Assembly: GCA_004794785.1 (NCBI GenBank)
Contig: SJOL01008870.1
Span: forward strand, 344,500-408,499
Reading direction: 5' to 3'
Source: Opisthorchis felineus
Taxonomy: Eukaryota; Platyhelminthes; Trematoda; Opisthorchiida; Opisthorchiidae
Length of the DNA stretch: 64,000 bases
The notes beneath the pieces are model-generated. The model saw nothing but the letters and a program-made list of their open reading frames with translations. It did not search any database and had not been told where the DNA came from. Shown piece after piece: positions 51,201 through 60,782 of the stretch; position 1 is the first letter of the stretch; each line of letters starts with the position of its first letter. Made by a program: the position numbers and the translations under genes.

Positions 51201-54200
51201 AAAAGGTAAGGCGGTGGACAGCTTTTAATGAATGCGTATTCACGAATAACAGTGAAAACATAAGGCTCTGCAAAGACGACGTCTAAGGTGATTGAACTTT
51301 CAGTAGAGCAAACGAGCTCCGTCGTCTCATTTCAGTAGCGGAGAAAAACAGGTTATCTAGTTATCTAAGCTCAGCTCATGTCATTACCCAGATGATCCGT
51401 GAATTTCGTTTTCATTGCTTGTGACGCAGATGAATAATTTTTTCCGGTATCTGTTAGGTGCCTTGATATGATATGACCTCAACTGGTAAGGTACAATAGG
51501 CAATACGGGGAGAAAACTCACAAGAATCTCGGTTGGAACTATTGAGAGAAAAATGAACACACTGTGGTATGCTTCATGGTTCGTAAGTTAACAGTGCAAG
51601 CTGTCTGCCGTGTGAGAGGAGTAGAAGGCCTCCAGAGCAGCATGTATTCATATTCACACAAAGGCTCAACAGCTTGTGTTTTTATAGCAAACAATCTCCA
51701 AGCAAACTCCTCCAGGATAGCATCGGAACCAAGGTTGTTCTTCATTATTGTTAACACAATGGTCGAAGTGTTTCGCTCCCGTTTTCCGCTCTGTGCGTAA
51801 AAATAAAACGTGTTGTTCGTCGACAGCGCATGGATAGCCTATCTGAACACTTATGGCTCCGGGCGTCGCATAATAAACAGCAAATGCACCTAAATATTGG
51901 TATTCGAGTAAGGTTTGAGATTTTTCAACGTTAATCTCACTGCAGTCAACCTGAAAACATGTATTTTCCAGTACACGCATTGTAACACGCGCGTTCCATT
52001 CTATAGCTCCAAAAACAAAATGATTTTTAAAAAACTTCAGTTAAAAAACAGAGGTAATATCATCATAAAGGAAAATATTTACAAGGTTGATGAAAAATCT
52101 TCGACAGCCCACGACCGGTTTCGCTCTTTCTGGGGCTCATCAGGCAAGAGCAGGCTCCGAGTTCCCGTCAACCGTATATTCTACTTGAACCCATGAGGCA
52201 TGATAATATTTTGAACACCCCGGAAACTAAACCATTTAGACGGGAGTCATCAAGACAGCAACCACTGAATTTAATAAAGTCGAGATATAAGCCCAAGAAG
52301 AGAAATTTTAGAGAAACCTTTCAATGGCGTGTGATATATAACAGTTCCGTTTTTCATTGGTCCTCAAAGATCCAAGTTAATATAACAACATAGATGATAC
52401 TGCAAGCCCTGTGATGAGTTGACCAAATGCGTTCGCCATGGTGGTGTAACTTTGAATCCTTCCGCTACTCCCTTCAAACCTAATAACCCCAAAGCATGTG
52501 CGGATGTTTGGATCGAATTCCACGATCTTCGCCGGCGAGAGGAATCGAACGAAACGAAACGGACCTAAAGCAGAAAACACTGTTTCATAAACAGCGACAG
52601 GTAACTCATCACATTGAGAAGGACTTTTGTGTGTGAAATCTGAATTCACTGGCCAAAAATGTGGCTTTTTAAACCCCGACTTCATAGCCAATAGTGAACG
52701 ATTGGTGACGAGCATCCCTAATTTTTTGCAGCCTTTCGAGAATACTCTTATTATTTACGCCAGTATTGACAAAGAATATAAGCGATTGTGTTGGAAATAA
52801 ACACAAAAAAGATCTTTACTTGATCTTACATGGAATAGGATGTTACACATATCAAGCATCGTCTCAAGTAACCAACTCAAGCAACCTCCGAAATTCCCAG
52901 TCATCCTTTGGAACCCGTTATAACTGATAGTTGAAAACAAATTTAATCTTGAAGCGCTGAGACAGCAGGTGTACGGACCCCAAACCAACTTAGAGGTTAC
53001 CCTGCTAAACTCTGACATAAAAGCTCATGGCTCGAACAGATCACTAACTTGTGTTTACTCTCGTCTGGCCACGGACAGCGGGGTAGCACCTCAACCATTG
53101 TACTACCTTCTAACTGCATAGCAGGTGTGCATCAAGAGCGCTATAGATGAATTACTCGGCATAATTGACTTCATCTCTCAGTACATCTCTCGTTTATAAC
53201 GGCCTCGGACACTGATAACAGAATTATTAGTGAAACAACCCGCTTGGGCAGAAAACTAGTTAGATTAATTCAAATCTCAAACCGAGATCTTTAATAACTG
53301 ACTGAAGCAAAGAAGTGTGCCTATTCACCAATCCTTTAAAGAGGTCTGGTGGCACCGGTAATCACAGGTACACTAAGGAATACTACTGACTTTGCATATA
53401 CGGCCACTAATCTGGTGGCATTTGAAGTTCAGTTCCACTTCGACCACCACGTTCCAGTTGATGGGAAAAAATGCTGGTCTACTGCTAGTTCCTGCGTCTA
53501 TTTAGCCTGCTGTCAATCCTAGGATCAAGGCTTTGTTCGCTACGTTCTCTGTTCCATTCACTTTCATTGCCATATTATATTTTGGTTCACCAAATCTATT
53601 AACCTGGAAAAATTTTAAAAAACGACTCATTATCTCTATTCAGTTAATCACCCCTACGATGTGACTCAGCCGTTTGATGGACACCCAGTGAAATGACCAT
53701 GGGGATAGCAAAAAAAGATAATTAACGCTCCAACTGTGTTATTGGACAAAACCTGTGTATGTGCATCCACGCAGGAGCTTTTCTAAGAGAGGGCCAAAAG
53801 GGCCATTAACACGGAAAATTTGCTCCAGATAGTCACCTTGTCACCAAGCTAGCAAAGTGGTAGTTTTTTTATTGCACAAGTGGACAACTGCTGTTGATAA
53901 TCTCGATGAGCTGGGTGACACAATCTTACTGGTTATTGGAAATTCCCTTTAGGATGCAGCAAAGTAATCTCCTGCGTAGACAAAGATGTGTTCATAAACA
54001 GTCTGATATCGTATATTCCCCAGCTGAACCGTGGGGTCCAAGCATATTTGTGTGACGTGCGGCAGCCTCTGTGGTGGCTCAGTTGAAAGAAATATCATCC
54101 AATAGGTGGTGGTCGCGGGTTTGAGGTCCGCCCTCTCTTAAAAGAACATGTATTTGGATTCGTATCTAAAAGTTTCGAACTTTCAATACTTCCAAAAGCC

Positions 54201-57097
54201 AATCAGTTGATCTAGCGGGTGGTGGCAATTAAATTGTGGCAAATAGGCCGGTCATTTGGTGCCATTCCTCTGCTAGATTTATAGGAACCCCTTTCAAACC
54301 AGGGTACTAGAACGCTACACGTTAGGATCCCGAAAAGTTGAGTACAACACTTGACTGCTCTCAAGCTGTAAAACTTTCTGATAACTTTCACTACATGTAC
54401 TAAAAAAACATTTTGATGGCTGTGTACCTTAGAAATAATAATGAAAACATAAACATTCTTTCGTAAGGGCAAGCGCCACGTCAATGGGACTGTGTACCTG
54501 AGCTAATATCTCGTCTCGGACCCGAACGGTCCGGAGAAACCATGCTCATGCATATCTATCAGTGCAAATGAAACCGAAGCTCCAACAGTAAGGCTCGAGT
54601 TCTACCGTAAACTTCACTGCTGCAACCGTCGACTGGATCCTCAAAGAAGAGTATATCCAGGAAAGTAAACGCTGACTAGGCTGTTGAGATCCGCCACTTT
54701 TTCCCTAAATCAACTGCACCATAATGAATTATGTTGAGCCTTTTATTTTAGAAGGTAACAGCCGCAGCTGGACATGTTATTGATATGTGGGGAATTCGTC
54801 CACACATGAAACAGTCGAAGGGAAAGGAAACGAACATCACTCAAAAAGTATGTTGAAATATTTTTGAAATAATCAAGGTTTTATCTTACAATTCACCGAG
54901 TGAGTCGAATTCGAGAGAGCAAATGACAGCGTAACGACAAGGTAAGATATGAATAACTTCTGGGAAATTCAAGTGTGGTTGTTCAATTTTCTCTCAAGAT
55001 GACCTCCCTTGAACATGATACTAACATCGCTTTATCCCCGCGGCCTTTATGAAAGTGTATGAAACAGTGCGAAATAGCTGGTTCGTCTTGATATGATGGT
55101 TGAAAATGTGGGTAATTTATCGTTTTCGTGCCATTTATTTGAAGCAAGTCACAGTCTGTTGTTTCTTTTGTATATATGCTAAAATCCGTCTTCAAACGAA
55201 GAAAACGGGCGACAGCGGTAACTTTCAACTATCAGTTTACGACAGTGTACACGAAAAAGCCGCCTCAACCGGATTCTGCTCTATGGAAAAGCGCTTTGAA
55301 TGGTAAGTAACAAGAAAGCCAGATTAGCTGTAACCGAGGGAAGTACAACATAAATCATACCAATGATTTACCCACTGGTACGCGCATATCGAAGCACACC
55401 GCAGTGGACTGTCGTGGATCAAATTCATTCGCGGTAAGGTCGAATGAAGAAACTACATTTGCATTTGTCTCAGAGCTCCATTTCGTTACAGATAAACTAA
55501 CTTGTTTGGCATAACTTTTCTTCATTTGTATCAGAATTACGTCCATTCTTCTTAGCAAATTATTCACCAACACTGCGAGGAAATTGATAGCGTGAGGTCT
55601 ACTACTGGCGAGACTGGGAGTAGTTATGTCCAAAGCACAGACCAACCAACAATCAATCGATAAAAGAATGTTTACACTGTCATGTGCGGTTCAGTGGAGC
55701 AACAACCGCCCAATGTATATGCAGCGGGTGCTCAAAAACGAGCCTCCTCTGCCCCAAATGTTAGTAGACTGTTGCAGGCACAGTTGCATTGTTTGTGGCG
55801 CCAACATTCCTCGATCAACAGAAGATGGGATCCATCGATCTTCATCCTATTAACATACCGCCCCTGTATCGCAAAGTATGCGAAGAGGCCCACTAAACGG
55901 TTTTGTTGGTAAGCATATATAAGATAGATGGACCCGGCTGCTATTCTCACACACATTCTCTAAGCAGCTAAGCACCGTGGCATAGGTGATGAATGATTAT
56001 TGAGGCCCTTTGTGTGTACATAGTAACCACAATACCGATAGCGGCAAACGTGCTTCTGTTTAACTGCTACCAAAAGGAGTCTTGCATTGATTTTACACAA
56101 CACGTTTTTAAACAAGACCTTTCAGCACATTCATATGCAACACTTGTCTCATGCTCTTCGGTTGTTCTGGGGGGTAGCGATACTAGTGATAACTAAATGG
56201 TCCGTTCGTAATCCATCTAAAAGCATCAAAACGATGTGGAAGCAAAGTACACTTTTGTGTCCCCTGGTTGGCGGAGAGGTCATGATAGTGTGAGAACAAT
56301 TATTCATATGGTCAGTAATAAAGTTTTGATTACGCGAATCAAGATCAAATTAGACCTTGGTCTTCTGACGAACACCGTCGAGTCAGGAAGGGTTGAATCC
56401 TAAGGAAACGGGGACGAAGACTCAATCCAGATGGAAACGGATAGATTTCAGTCCACCATTTAGGTATGCTGTCCTAGTCTTGAGAACTTAATTGAAACCA
56501 TAAAAGTGAATCAACTGCGTTAAAAGCGTTGCTGGCTGAGTTCATCAGGTCACTCATACCGCAAAACAGGATTATACACATGGTGGGTGATTCGCACTTG
56601 GTTTCCCAACCTCAAACCTGGCAGGGAATAATGGGGGATCATGGGACACTCAGTTTCCTGCATTAAAGCTGCGGGACAAACTGGATTCAGGCAGCTTGCA
56701 TCCCATGCACTTTGAGAACTACAAAACATTTTGTACAGTACAGGTGTATTGCTTTTCGCGACGGGCCCCATGACCAAAATTGCGTAGGTTGCTCTCCATC
56801 ACATCCAAAGACAAATTTAAGGACTTTAGTCGTATAAAGTACAATATCAACGGGCTAAGTTATGGTCACATTCAAGTTCTGTAAGAAAAGTCCTATCAAA
56901 AAATGCTCTGCATTGACCGGTTTGCATCTGAATAGCTTAGTTATTGCCCAGAACAAACCATTCAAGCAAATGCGTATTTATCTAATGAGGACTTTCCAAC
57001 TATGGAAGTACCTGCTCTGGATAAGCGTAACCTCCCTCCTATCTCTGAAGTTCCGCCTATTGGACCATCTGAACCATGTTTAAGTATAGTTATTTGA
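33182..57097 (+). CDS. candidate long multi-exon gene crossing the assembly gap, function unknown
   Basis: Eight plus-strand exons can be joined. Their phases agree: 33182-33261 (0 to 2), 35113 into the gap (2 to ?), 36046-36127 (0 to 1), 37005-37129 (1 to 0), 54752-54847 (0 to 0), 55236-55302 (0 to 1), 55778-55875 (1 to 0) and 56936-57097 (0 to stop). Most acceptors have good pyrimidine tracts and most donors are gtaagt, gtatgt, gtatgc, gtgaaa or gtgagt. The intron from 37.1 to 54.8 kb is about 17.6 kb, or hides exons I missed. The first exon may encode a membrane segment ([15 protein letters not shown]). The rest is soluble-looking, with conserved-looking Trp, Pro and charged residues, and ends in a Pro-rich tail. 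I recognise no family. The five exons from 54.7 to 57.1 kb and 36.0-37.1 kb are the better part. Confidence 0.42.
33906..33990. repeat. AT-rich simple repeat (TA/TATG/TACA)
   Basis: An alternating run of ta, tatgcata, tacata and tatata units spans about 85 nt. It directly follows the SINE-like gaccaaatggttgaa, so it may have grown from a SINE 3' end. Confidence 0.7.
35113..35225 (+). CDS. candidate exon cut by the assembly gap, containing a trinucleotide repeat
   Basis: It follows ccgtcattgttacag. The only open frame reads through a (TCA/ATC)n tract as a run of isoleucines, then [20 protein letters not shown], and enters the N gap. If the later AG at about 35148-35149 is used instead, the repeat is intronic and the frame is unchanged. 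Phase 2 matches the exon at 33182-33261. Confidence 0.25.
35122..35143. repeat. (TCA)n microsatellite
   Basis: Six or more tandem tca units lie at the edge of, or inside, the candidate exon next to the gap. Confidence 0.85.
35226..36002. other. assembly gap (777 N)
   Basis: The sequence is N throughout. Open frames that appear to cross it are artefacts. The true length may differ, and at least the rest of one candidate exon is expected inside it. Confidence 1.
36046..36127 (+). CDS. candidate exon just after the gap
   Basis: The acceptor is excellent (gatttcctgtctgcttgcag). The frame is [19 protein letters not shown] then YKRCLITQ, ending in phase 1 at ACAAG then gtgaaa. It joins the exon at 37005 to form Gly-Arg. 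Confidence 0.45.
37005..37129 (+). CDS. candidate exon
   Basis: Acceptor tgtgtttgcattttcag, donor ATCAAA then gttagt. Only one of three frames is open and it gives [20 protein letters not shown] then [17 protein letters not shown], a strongly protein-like mix of charged and aromatic residues. Phase 1 to 0. Confidence 0.48.
39186..39230. repeat. palindrome and adjacent inverted repeat
   Basis: aaagcttataagcttt (39186-39201) is a perfect 16-nt palindrome. It is followed by gggtta and taaccc (39210-39215 and 39225-39230), a 6-nt inverted repeat with a 9-nt loop. A TATA-like tataaaac lies about 30 nt upstream, but no exon follows that I can support. Confidence 0.6.
40898..41145 (+). mobile_element. 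tRNA-derived SINE, most complete copy
   Basis: An A box (tggtcgaacgg, 40960-40970) fits TRGYNNANNGG exactly. A B box (gttcgatac, 41005-41013) fits GWTCRANNC exactly, about 35 nt further on, as in a pol III promoter. Downstream come aaggacgcagcatgcg and the tail tttcagcatagattgacttc with aaaatctcaattg. The tail recurs at 11.3 and 23.6 kb. The order (tRNA head, GGACGAAACGG-like block, TTGACTTCA tail) recalls flatworm SINEs from memory. The outer ends are approximate. Confidence 0.6.
47780..47900 (-). mobile_element. possible SINE fragment with B box
   Basis: The minus strand reads ggttcgagtctcc (complement of 47812-47824), a good match to the pol III B box and similar to ggttcgatactcc in the SINE at 41.0 kb. 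No matching A box is seen upstream, so it is more likely a SINE or pseudo-tRNA remnant than a gene. Confidence 0.3.
48222..48290. repeat. AT-rich simple repeat (TATACT units)
   Basis: Imperfect units such as tatact, catatatgc and acttatat repeat for about 70 nt. No gene is seen around it. Confidence 0.65.
52430..52570 (-). mobile_element. possible tRNA-derived SINE fragment
   Basis: On the minus strand a B-box-like gttcgattcc (52541-52550) is followed by tctcgccggcgaagatcgtg. From memory this resembles the junction of tRNA head and body in flatworm SINEs (GATCGTGGAT). No good A box was seen, and the body beyond about 52.45 kb is too degraded to follow. Confidence 0.35.
54060..54150 (+). mobile_element. 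possible tRNA-like SINE head
   Basis: tggctcagttg at 54075-54085 is a near A box. gcgggtttgaggtccgcc at about 54115-54132 looks like a T arm with a small GC stem and a near B box. The spacing is tRNA-like, but anticodon and acceptor stems do not form, so it is not a tRNA gene. Confidence 0.3.
54752..54847 (+). CDS. candidate exon
   Basis: Acceptor gagccttttattttag, donor CAAAAA then gtatgt. Only one frame is open (32 codons): [19 protein letters not shown] then [13 protein letters not shown]. Phase 0 to 0, compatible with 37005-37129 upstream. Confidence 0.47.
55236..55302 (+). CDS. candidate exon
   Basis: Acceptor ctttcaactatcag, donor TGAATG then gtaagt (consensus). It reads [20 protein letters not shown], then LN, phase 0 to 1. 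A longer frame in another register is open across the same stretch but would not keep phase with the neighbours. Confidence 0.45.
55778..55875 (+). CDS. candidate exon
   Basis: Acceptor gactgttgcag in phase 1, donor CGCAAA then gtatgc in phase 0. It reads [20 protein letters not shown], then [12 protein letters not shown]. The other two frames are open here as well, so the choice rests on phase agreement with 55302 and on the donor. Confidence 0.43.
56936..57097 (+). CDS. candidate terminal exon
   Basis: The frame runs for 53 codons to TGA at 57095-57097, with a Pro/Glu-rich tail ([31 protein letters not shown]). The phase 0 acceptor at 56934-56935 (ttgcatctgaatag) fits the exon before. A better pyrimidine tract at 56946-56951 (ttgcccag) would give phase 1. 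Confidence 0.42.
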   Translation, partial: LSYCPEQTIQANAYLSNEDFPTMEVPALDKRNLPPISEVPPIGPSEPCLSIVI

Positions 57098-57362
57098 ACC
57101 GCATCATGGTAGGTACTATCTCCATAAGCCGTTGTAAATGGCACATTCCACATTCAAAACAGGCATTCAGTGTTATCGGTTTGTCCGTATGACAAGAACA
57201 AGCGCAATTCTCAACTATTTTTCGGAAGAATACACATTCTCTTAGTTTCCGGAAGAAAACGAGAGTAATTCAGCTAGTGTAGCTGGTTCAATCGAACCTT
57301 TCACATTGTGAAACCAAAAAGTGGAACCTGATTTCGAGAATATCCACAGCAACTTACCTACG

Positions 57363-57368
57363 AATAAA
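57363..57368 (+). terminator. poly(A) signal AATAAA
   Basis: AATAAA in acgaataaagcc, about 270 nt after the candidate stop at 57097. It would give a normal-length 3' UTR for the long plus-strand gene. Confidence 0.3.
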
Positions 57369-57399
57369 GCCGAGCAGATTGGACACTGTGTGAAGCATT

Positions 57400-60300
57400 C
57401 AGTTTGATTGAATAATGAATTTTCTGTACCTGTTGATAAACCAAGCAACGCTGACCTGCTACGATGTAATAACTAGACATAATAGACCCAACACTCTCAG
57501 AGGAGCGCTCCAACAAACCAACTGGCAAATAGCTTTCATAGTGAAGCTGACAGACCAGTGACAAAAAACAAACTGTACAAAACGGATCCCCTCTACTGAC
57601 TACTCAGATATCCTACCATGAACAGATTTCACATTGAACTCATGCGGGTCCTTCGTATTTTAAAATGAACGACACGGCTCCACAAAATGTAGCACGGCTT
57701 AAAGATCTCATTCTAAATAACCGTGGCTAGTGAAGCAAAATCATACATCCACATTAACGATGATAACCGTTTGAGATTGTAATGTGTCGAAATATTGATG
57801 AGATTGATATCACCGAAAATTCAGTTACCGGAAGTTCAGCTAAAGTCTCACGTAGAAAAGAAACTATCATATTTAGATGAGTTTAGCTTGAACCGAGTGT
57901 GCAGTAACTTTCTCCCAGTGGAGTTGACAAACATTTTACCGGTTTCAACCACGCAAATGTAGAGTAGAATTAGTAATTACGCCCGTCACACCAGGACCCA
58001 AAATGTGAGGCACCTCATTAATTTTTTGGAATAACTTTTCCTCTAGTCGAGAATAGGACACTGGTCCGGTTCGTTAAGAATAATCTGTGCAACTCTTCTC
58101 ATTCGGGTATACATATTACACTTTGTTAAATGGAGAAAGAGTCATCCTTTTCGATTCTCCAGAGTGATTTATCGGATATTATCGAATCGATCTAAGGCCG
58201 TAGTCAAAAAGCGTTAGAAACAACAAGTGATTACCACTCGGTTACTTCCCTGTGTCACTAAAAACGACATGTGAAGGATTTGAAACTGCCTTGGCCCACC
58301 AATCACAGTCTCCGGCGTATAAACTGATCAGAATGCTAACAAAAAAGCCTGCTAGGTCTGCTCTTCAGGCTTGCAGTTGGTTAAATCGGTTGTTTGAGTG
58401 TGGCGTTTTTTACATTGACCTTTGGGTAGGGTGATCTAATCGCCTTTTTACCATGACGGTGCAGCTAAGCAGCATCGCGGGTTGATGAGCCGACTGTAAC
58501 ATTTGCATCCGTAGGCAGAAAATGCATCCCTTACCCAGTGCATGTAGGCATGAATTCCGACCTCCGGTCGTATGCTTATGTAAGTTGAACACAGCCTCAA
58601 CTTTGGCTCAGTTCATAACGTGTTCGTGGGGAAGGGGGGGCTATCGTAGTACCAGTTGGCCGAATGCGCAAGCCGGTTATGGCTGCACTGCGTTGATTCA
58701 TCGAACTTCGAATTTAATTCCCGTTTTCAACGTTCTTCGGCCGCACGTAAAACGGAAAAGCTACCTCGGAGTTTATCTGTGCTGATCTGCAAGGCATTAA
58801 AGTGTTTCCTACAGAAGCAATACCACTCATCAAATCGCTGCTAGCTGACGTCGGGAATGTACGGAATCGAATATTATGAATCAGACTCGTTAGGCTGCTC
58901 AAGGACAATGTATGGCTAAACAAGTGACTGTTGGTTGACTAGTGCAATTCGAGCGGGATCTTTTGGCGTTTCTCCGACTTACGGCGTCAGCTAATCAACA
59001 TGACAAGTGACTTCCATGAGATTGTTGCCTACAGCGACGAACAGTGCAGCCTAGTTTGTCAGCATCATTGAAAAACGTGAACCACTCAACTTCTCGGATT
59101 AGTTGTGGCTTTTTTATCCAACTAGTCGGAAAGCGTCTGCAGCGATATCAGGGCTATGTCCTTCTTCTGAATGCACACCCATAGCTGTGATGAGGAGACA
59201 TCAGTGAAAATAGACGGGATGTGTCAACCGTTCAACCCATGTACGACGAATGCGACTATCACTAGGTTGGACGTTGGCAAGATCGGATTCAATGTTCTGT
59301 CAGTCCGCCTGACAGATTCGAATATGGGACACGTGAATGCTTCATAAGGTAAATCGTAAATTGGATTTACGCAAGCGACAGAAAATGACCACTTCTACAA
59401 TTGTATAAATAAAGGTTCCAGCTGTGTGACAGATGAGTTGTTGTCTTGTCAGTGGTTTTTTATACAGGGTGGAAGTTACTTTCGTGAGAACTTGTGAGAT
59501 TATCGAGAATTTGTCACGATCGTTACAGAATAGATGAATATTAATAATCAGGTTCTAATGGCAATTTCCAAAGACAGCATTCTGCCTCCTCCCAGAAACG
59601 AGTGCTATCGAATATGTTCGATGACGCGACATTATTCTGATGGTTGCGGTTTACACTTCGCATCCTGGAGTGTGAAAATCAATATAAATTGGCGTAAAAT
59701 TCATACCCCCTCAAAGGGTTTAGCAAGGACAGTCGTATAGGTGCTCCGAAAAAGTCAGCCGCCTAGACTAAGATTTGTTACGTAAAATGCTGAGCACACT
59801 CAATTTTGTTCCGCGGGTGCTAACTTTATAAGCTTAAGTCCACAATGGGCATTTCTAGCAGAGCTATAGTTCAGTGACTCAACAAAGCCAGTACGGCGGG
59901 CTAAACACAGGGCATCTCACAGTATGTGAACCCTCCCTACGGATGCACCAAGGAACACCACAGCTTAGTGAATGTTTGCTTCCATCCGGTGCAACAAAAC
60001 GGTCGCTGGGTGTGAGCGTTTCACACGGGAGAAACTCATTCTAAATGAAAGTTAAGGTCAAGTATTAATTCAGAAGAATCCATTTATTATCGACTATGGA
60101 TGACAGATATATTGGCAAGTCAAGCAGGTCGAGGTTGGGACGTAAGAAGTACAATATACAAACAGCAATATTGGGACGCATGGCTGGTCAGATGAATAGA
60201 TCAGGTGGGGATAATTCTGATGGTCAATAGAGGAAAGAACGGATAAGCGTCAAAAGCGAACACCGTGCTAGATATTTCGGAAGCGGTAGAGTAACGTTGA

Positions 60301-60460
60301 AAGTGTATGCGTGAGAAGTGCGAGTTACATTAAAACACCGTCGCCATAATACTGTGTGCAAGGCTCCAAGGTTCCACACGCCCGATGACAAAGAGATATA
60401 TACATCAGTCTCGGTGCTCTGTAGAGGGTATTTTTGGCAACAAAGACATCATGAGCGCTG
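57400..60460. other. intergenic stretch between convergent gene ends
   Basis: It lies between the candidate 3' end of the long plus-strand gene and the 3' end of the minus-strand proline-rich gene. It has AT-rich sequence, a short palindrome cgtaaattggatttacg near 59348-59364, and no supported feature. Confidence 0.45.
60083..60088 (-). terminator. poly(A) signal AATAAA for the proline-rich gene
   Basis: The plus strand reads tttatt here, that is AATAAA on the minus strand, about 380 nt past the TGA of the terminal exon. The distance is reasonable for a 3' UTR. No cleavage site can be seen. Confidence 0.35.
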
Positions 60461-60468
60461 TACAACAG

Positions 60469-60782
60469 TCATTGCTGGTTAAGAGGAGCTGGTGTTTCGT
60501 GTGAAGCGGCCATACGAGCCGCGCGTTTCCCTACGCTTTGCTTCAGTGCCGTCATAAGCGCCTCTGTGGTGGCTGCACTCGAAGCCTCCAACACAACGGG
60601 ATTCGCTTGAAACATTGAAGGGGGAGGTGGTGGAGGCAGTTCAAATCCATCCTCAGTCGACCTGGACAAATTTTCCGGGGGTGGGCTGATAACGGGGTCT
60701 TGGACGGTGCGAGTGGCTAACTGCTGGAGCTGGGATGAAAGTTCTGACATGAGATTCGCCGTTTCGTTCGAAAGCGGAGTGT
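60469..60782 (-). CDS. terminal exon, proline-rich C-terminus
   Basis: The acceptor on the minus strand is tttttctcttttag, which is close to ideal. The frame is then open for 103 codons to a TGA whose complement lies at 60469-60471. The protein has a Ser/Gln/Leu-rich start ([18 protein letters not shown]), a Pro block ([12 protein letters not shown]), and an Ala/Lys/Arg-rich end ([14 protein letters not shown]). The stretch is visibly richer in G+C than its surroundings, as expected of coding sequence. The [15 protein letters not shown] segment faintly recalls an actin-binding WH2 helix but lacks the LKKV core, so I do not claim it. Confidence 0.65.

Larger units (their letters stand above)
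37140..54740. other. long gene-poor stretch, possibly one intron
   Basis: It holds the SINE at 40.9-41.1 kb, possible SINE pieces at 47.8, 52.5 and 54.1 kb, an AT repeat at 48.2 kb and a palindrome at 39.2 kb. I found no exon here with two good splice sites and matching phase, but I did not examine every frame exhaustively. Confidence 0.45.
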
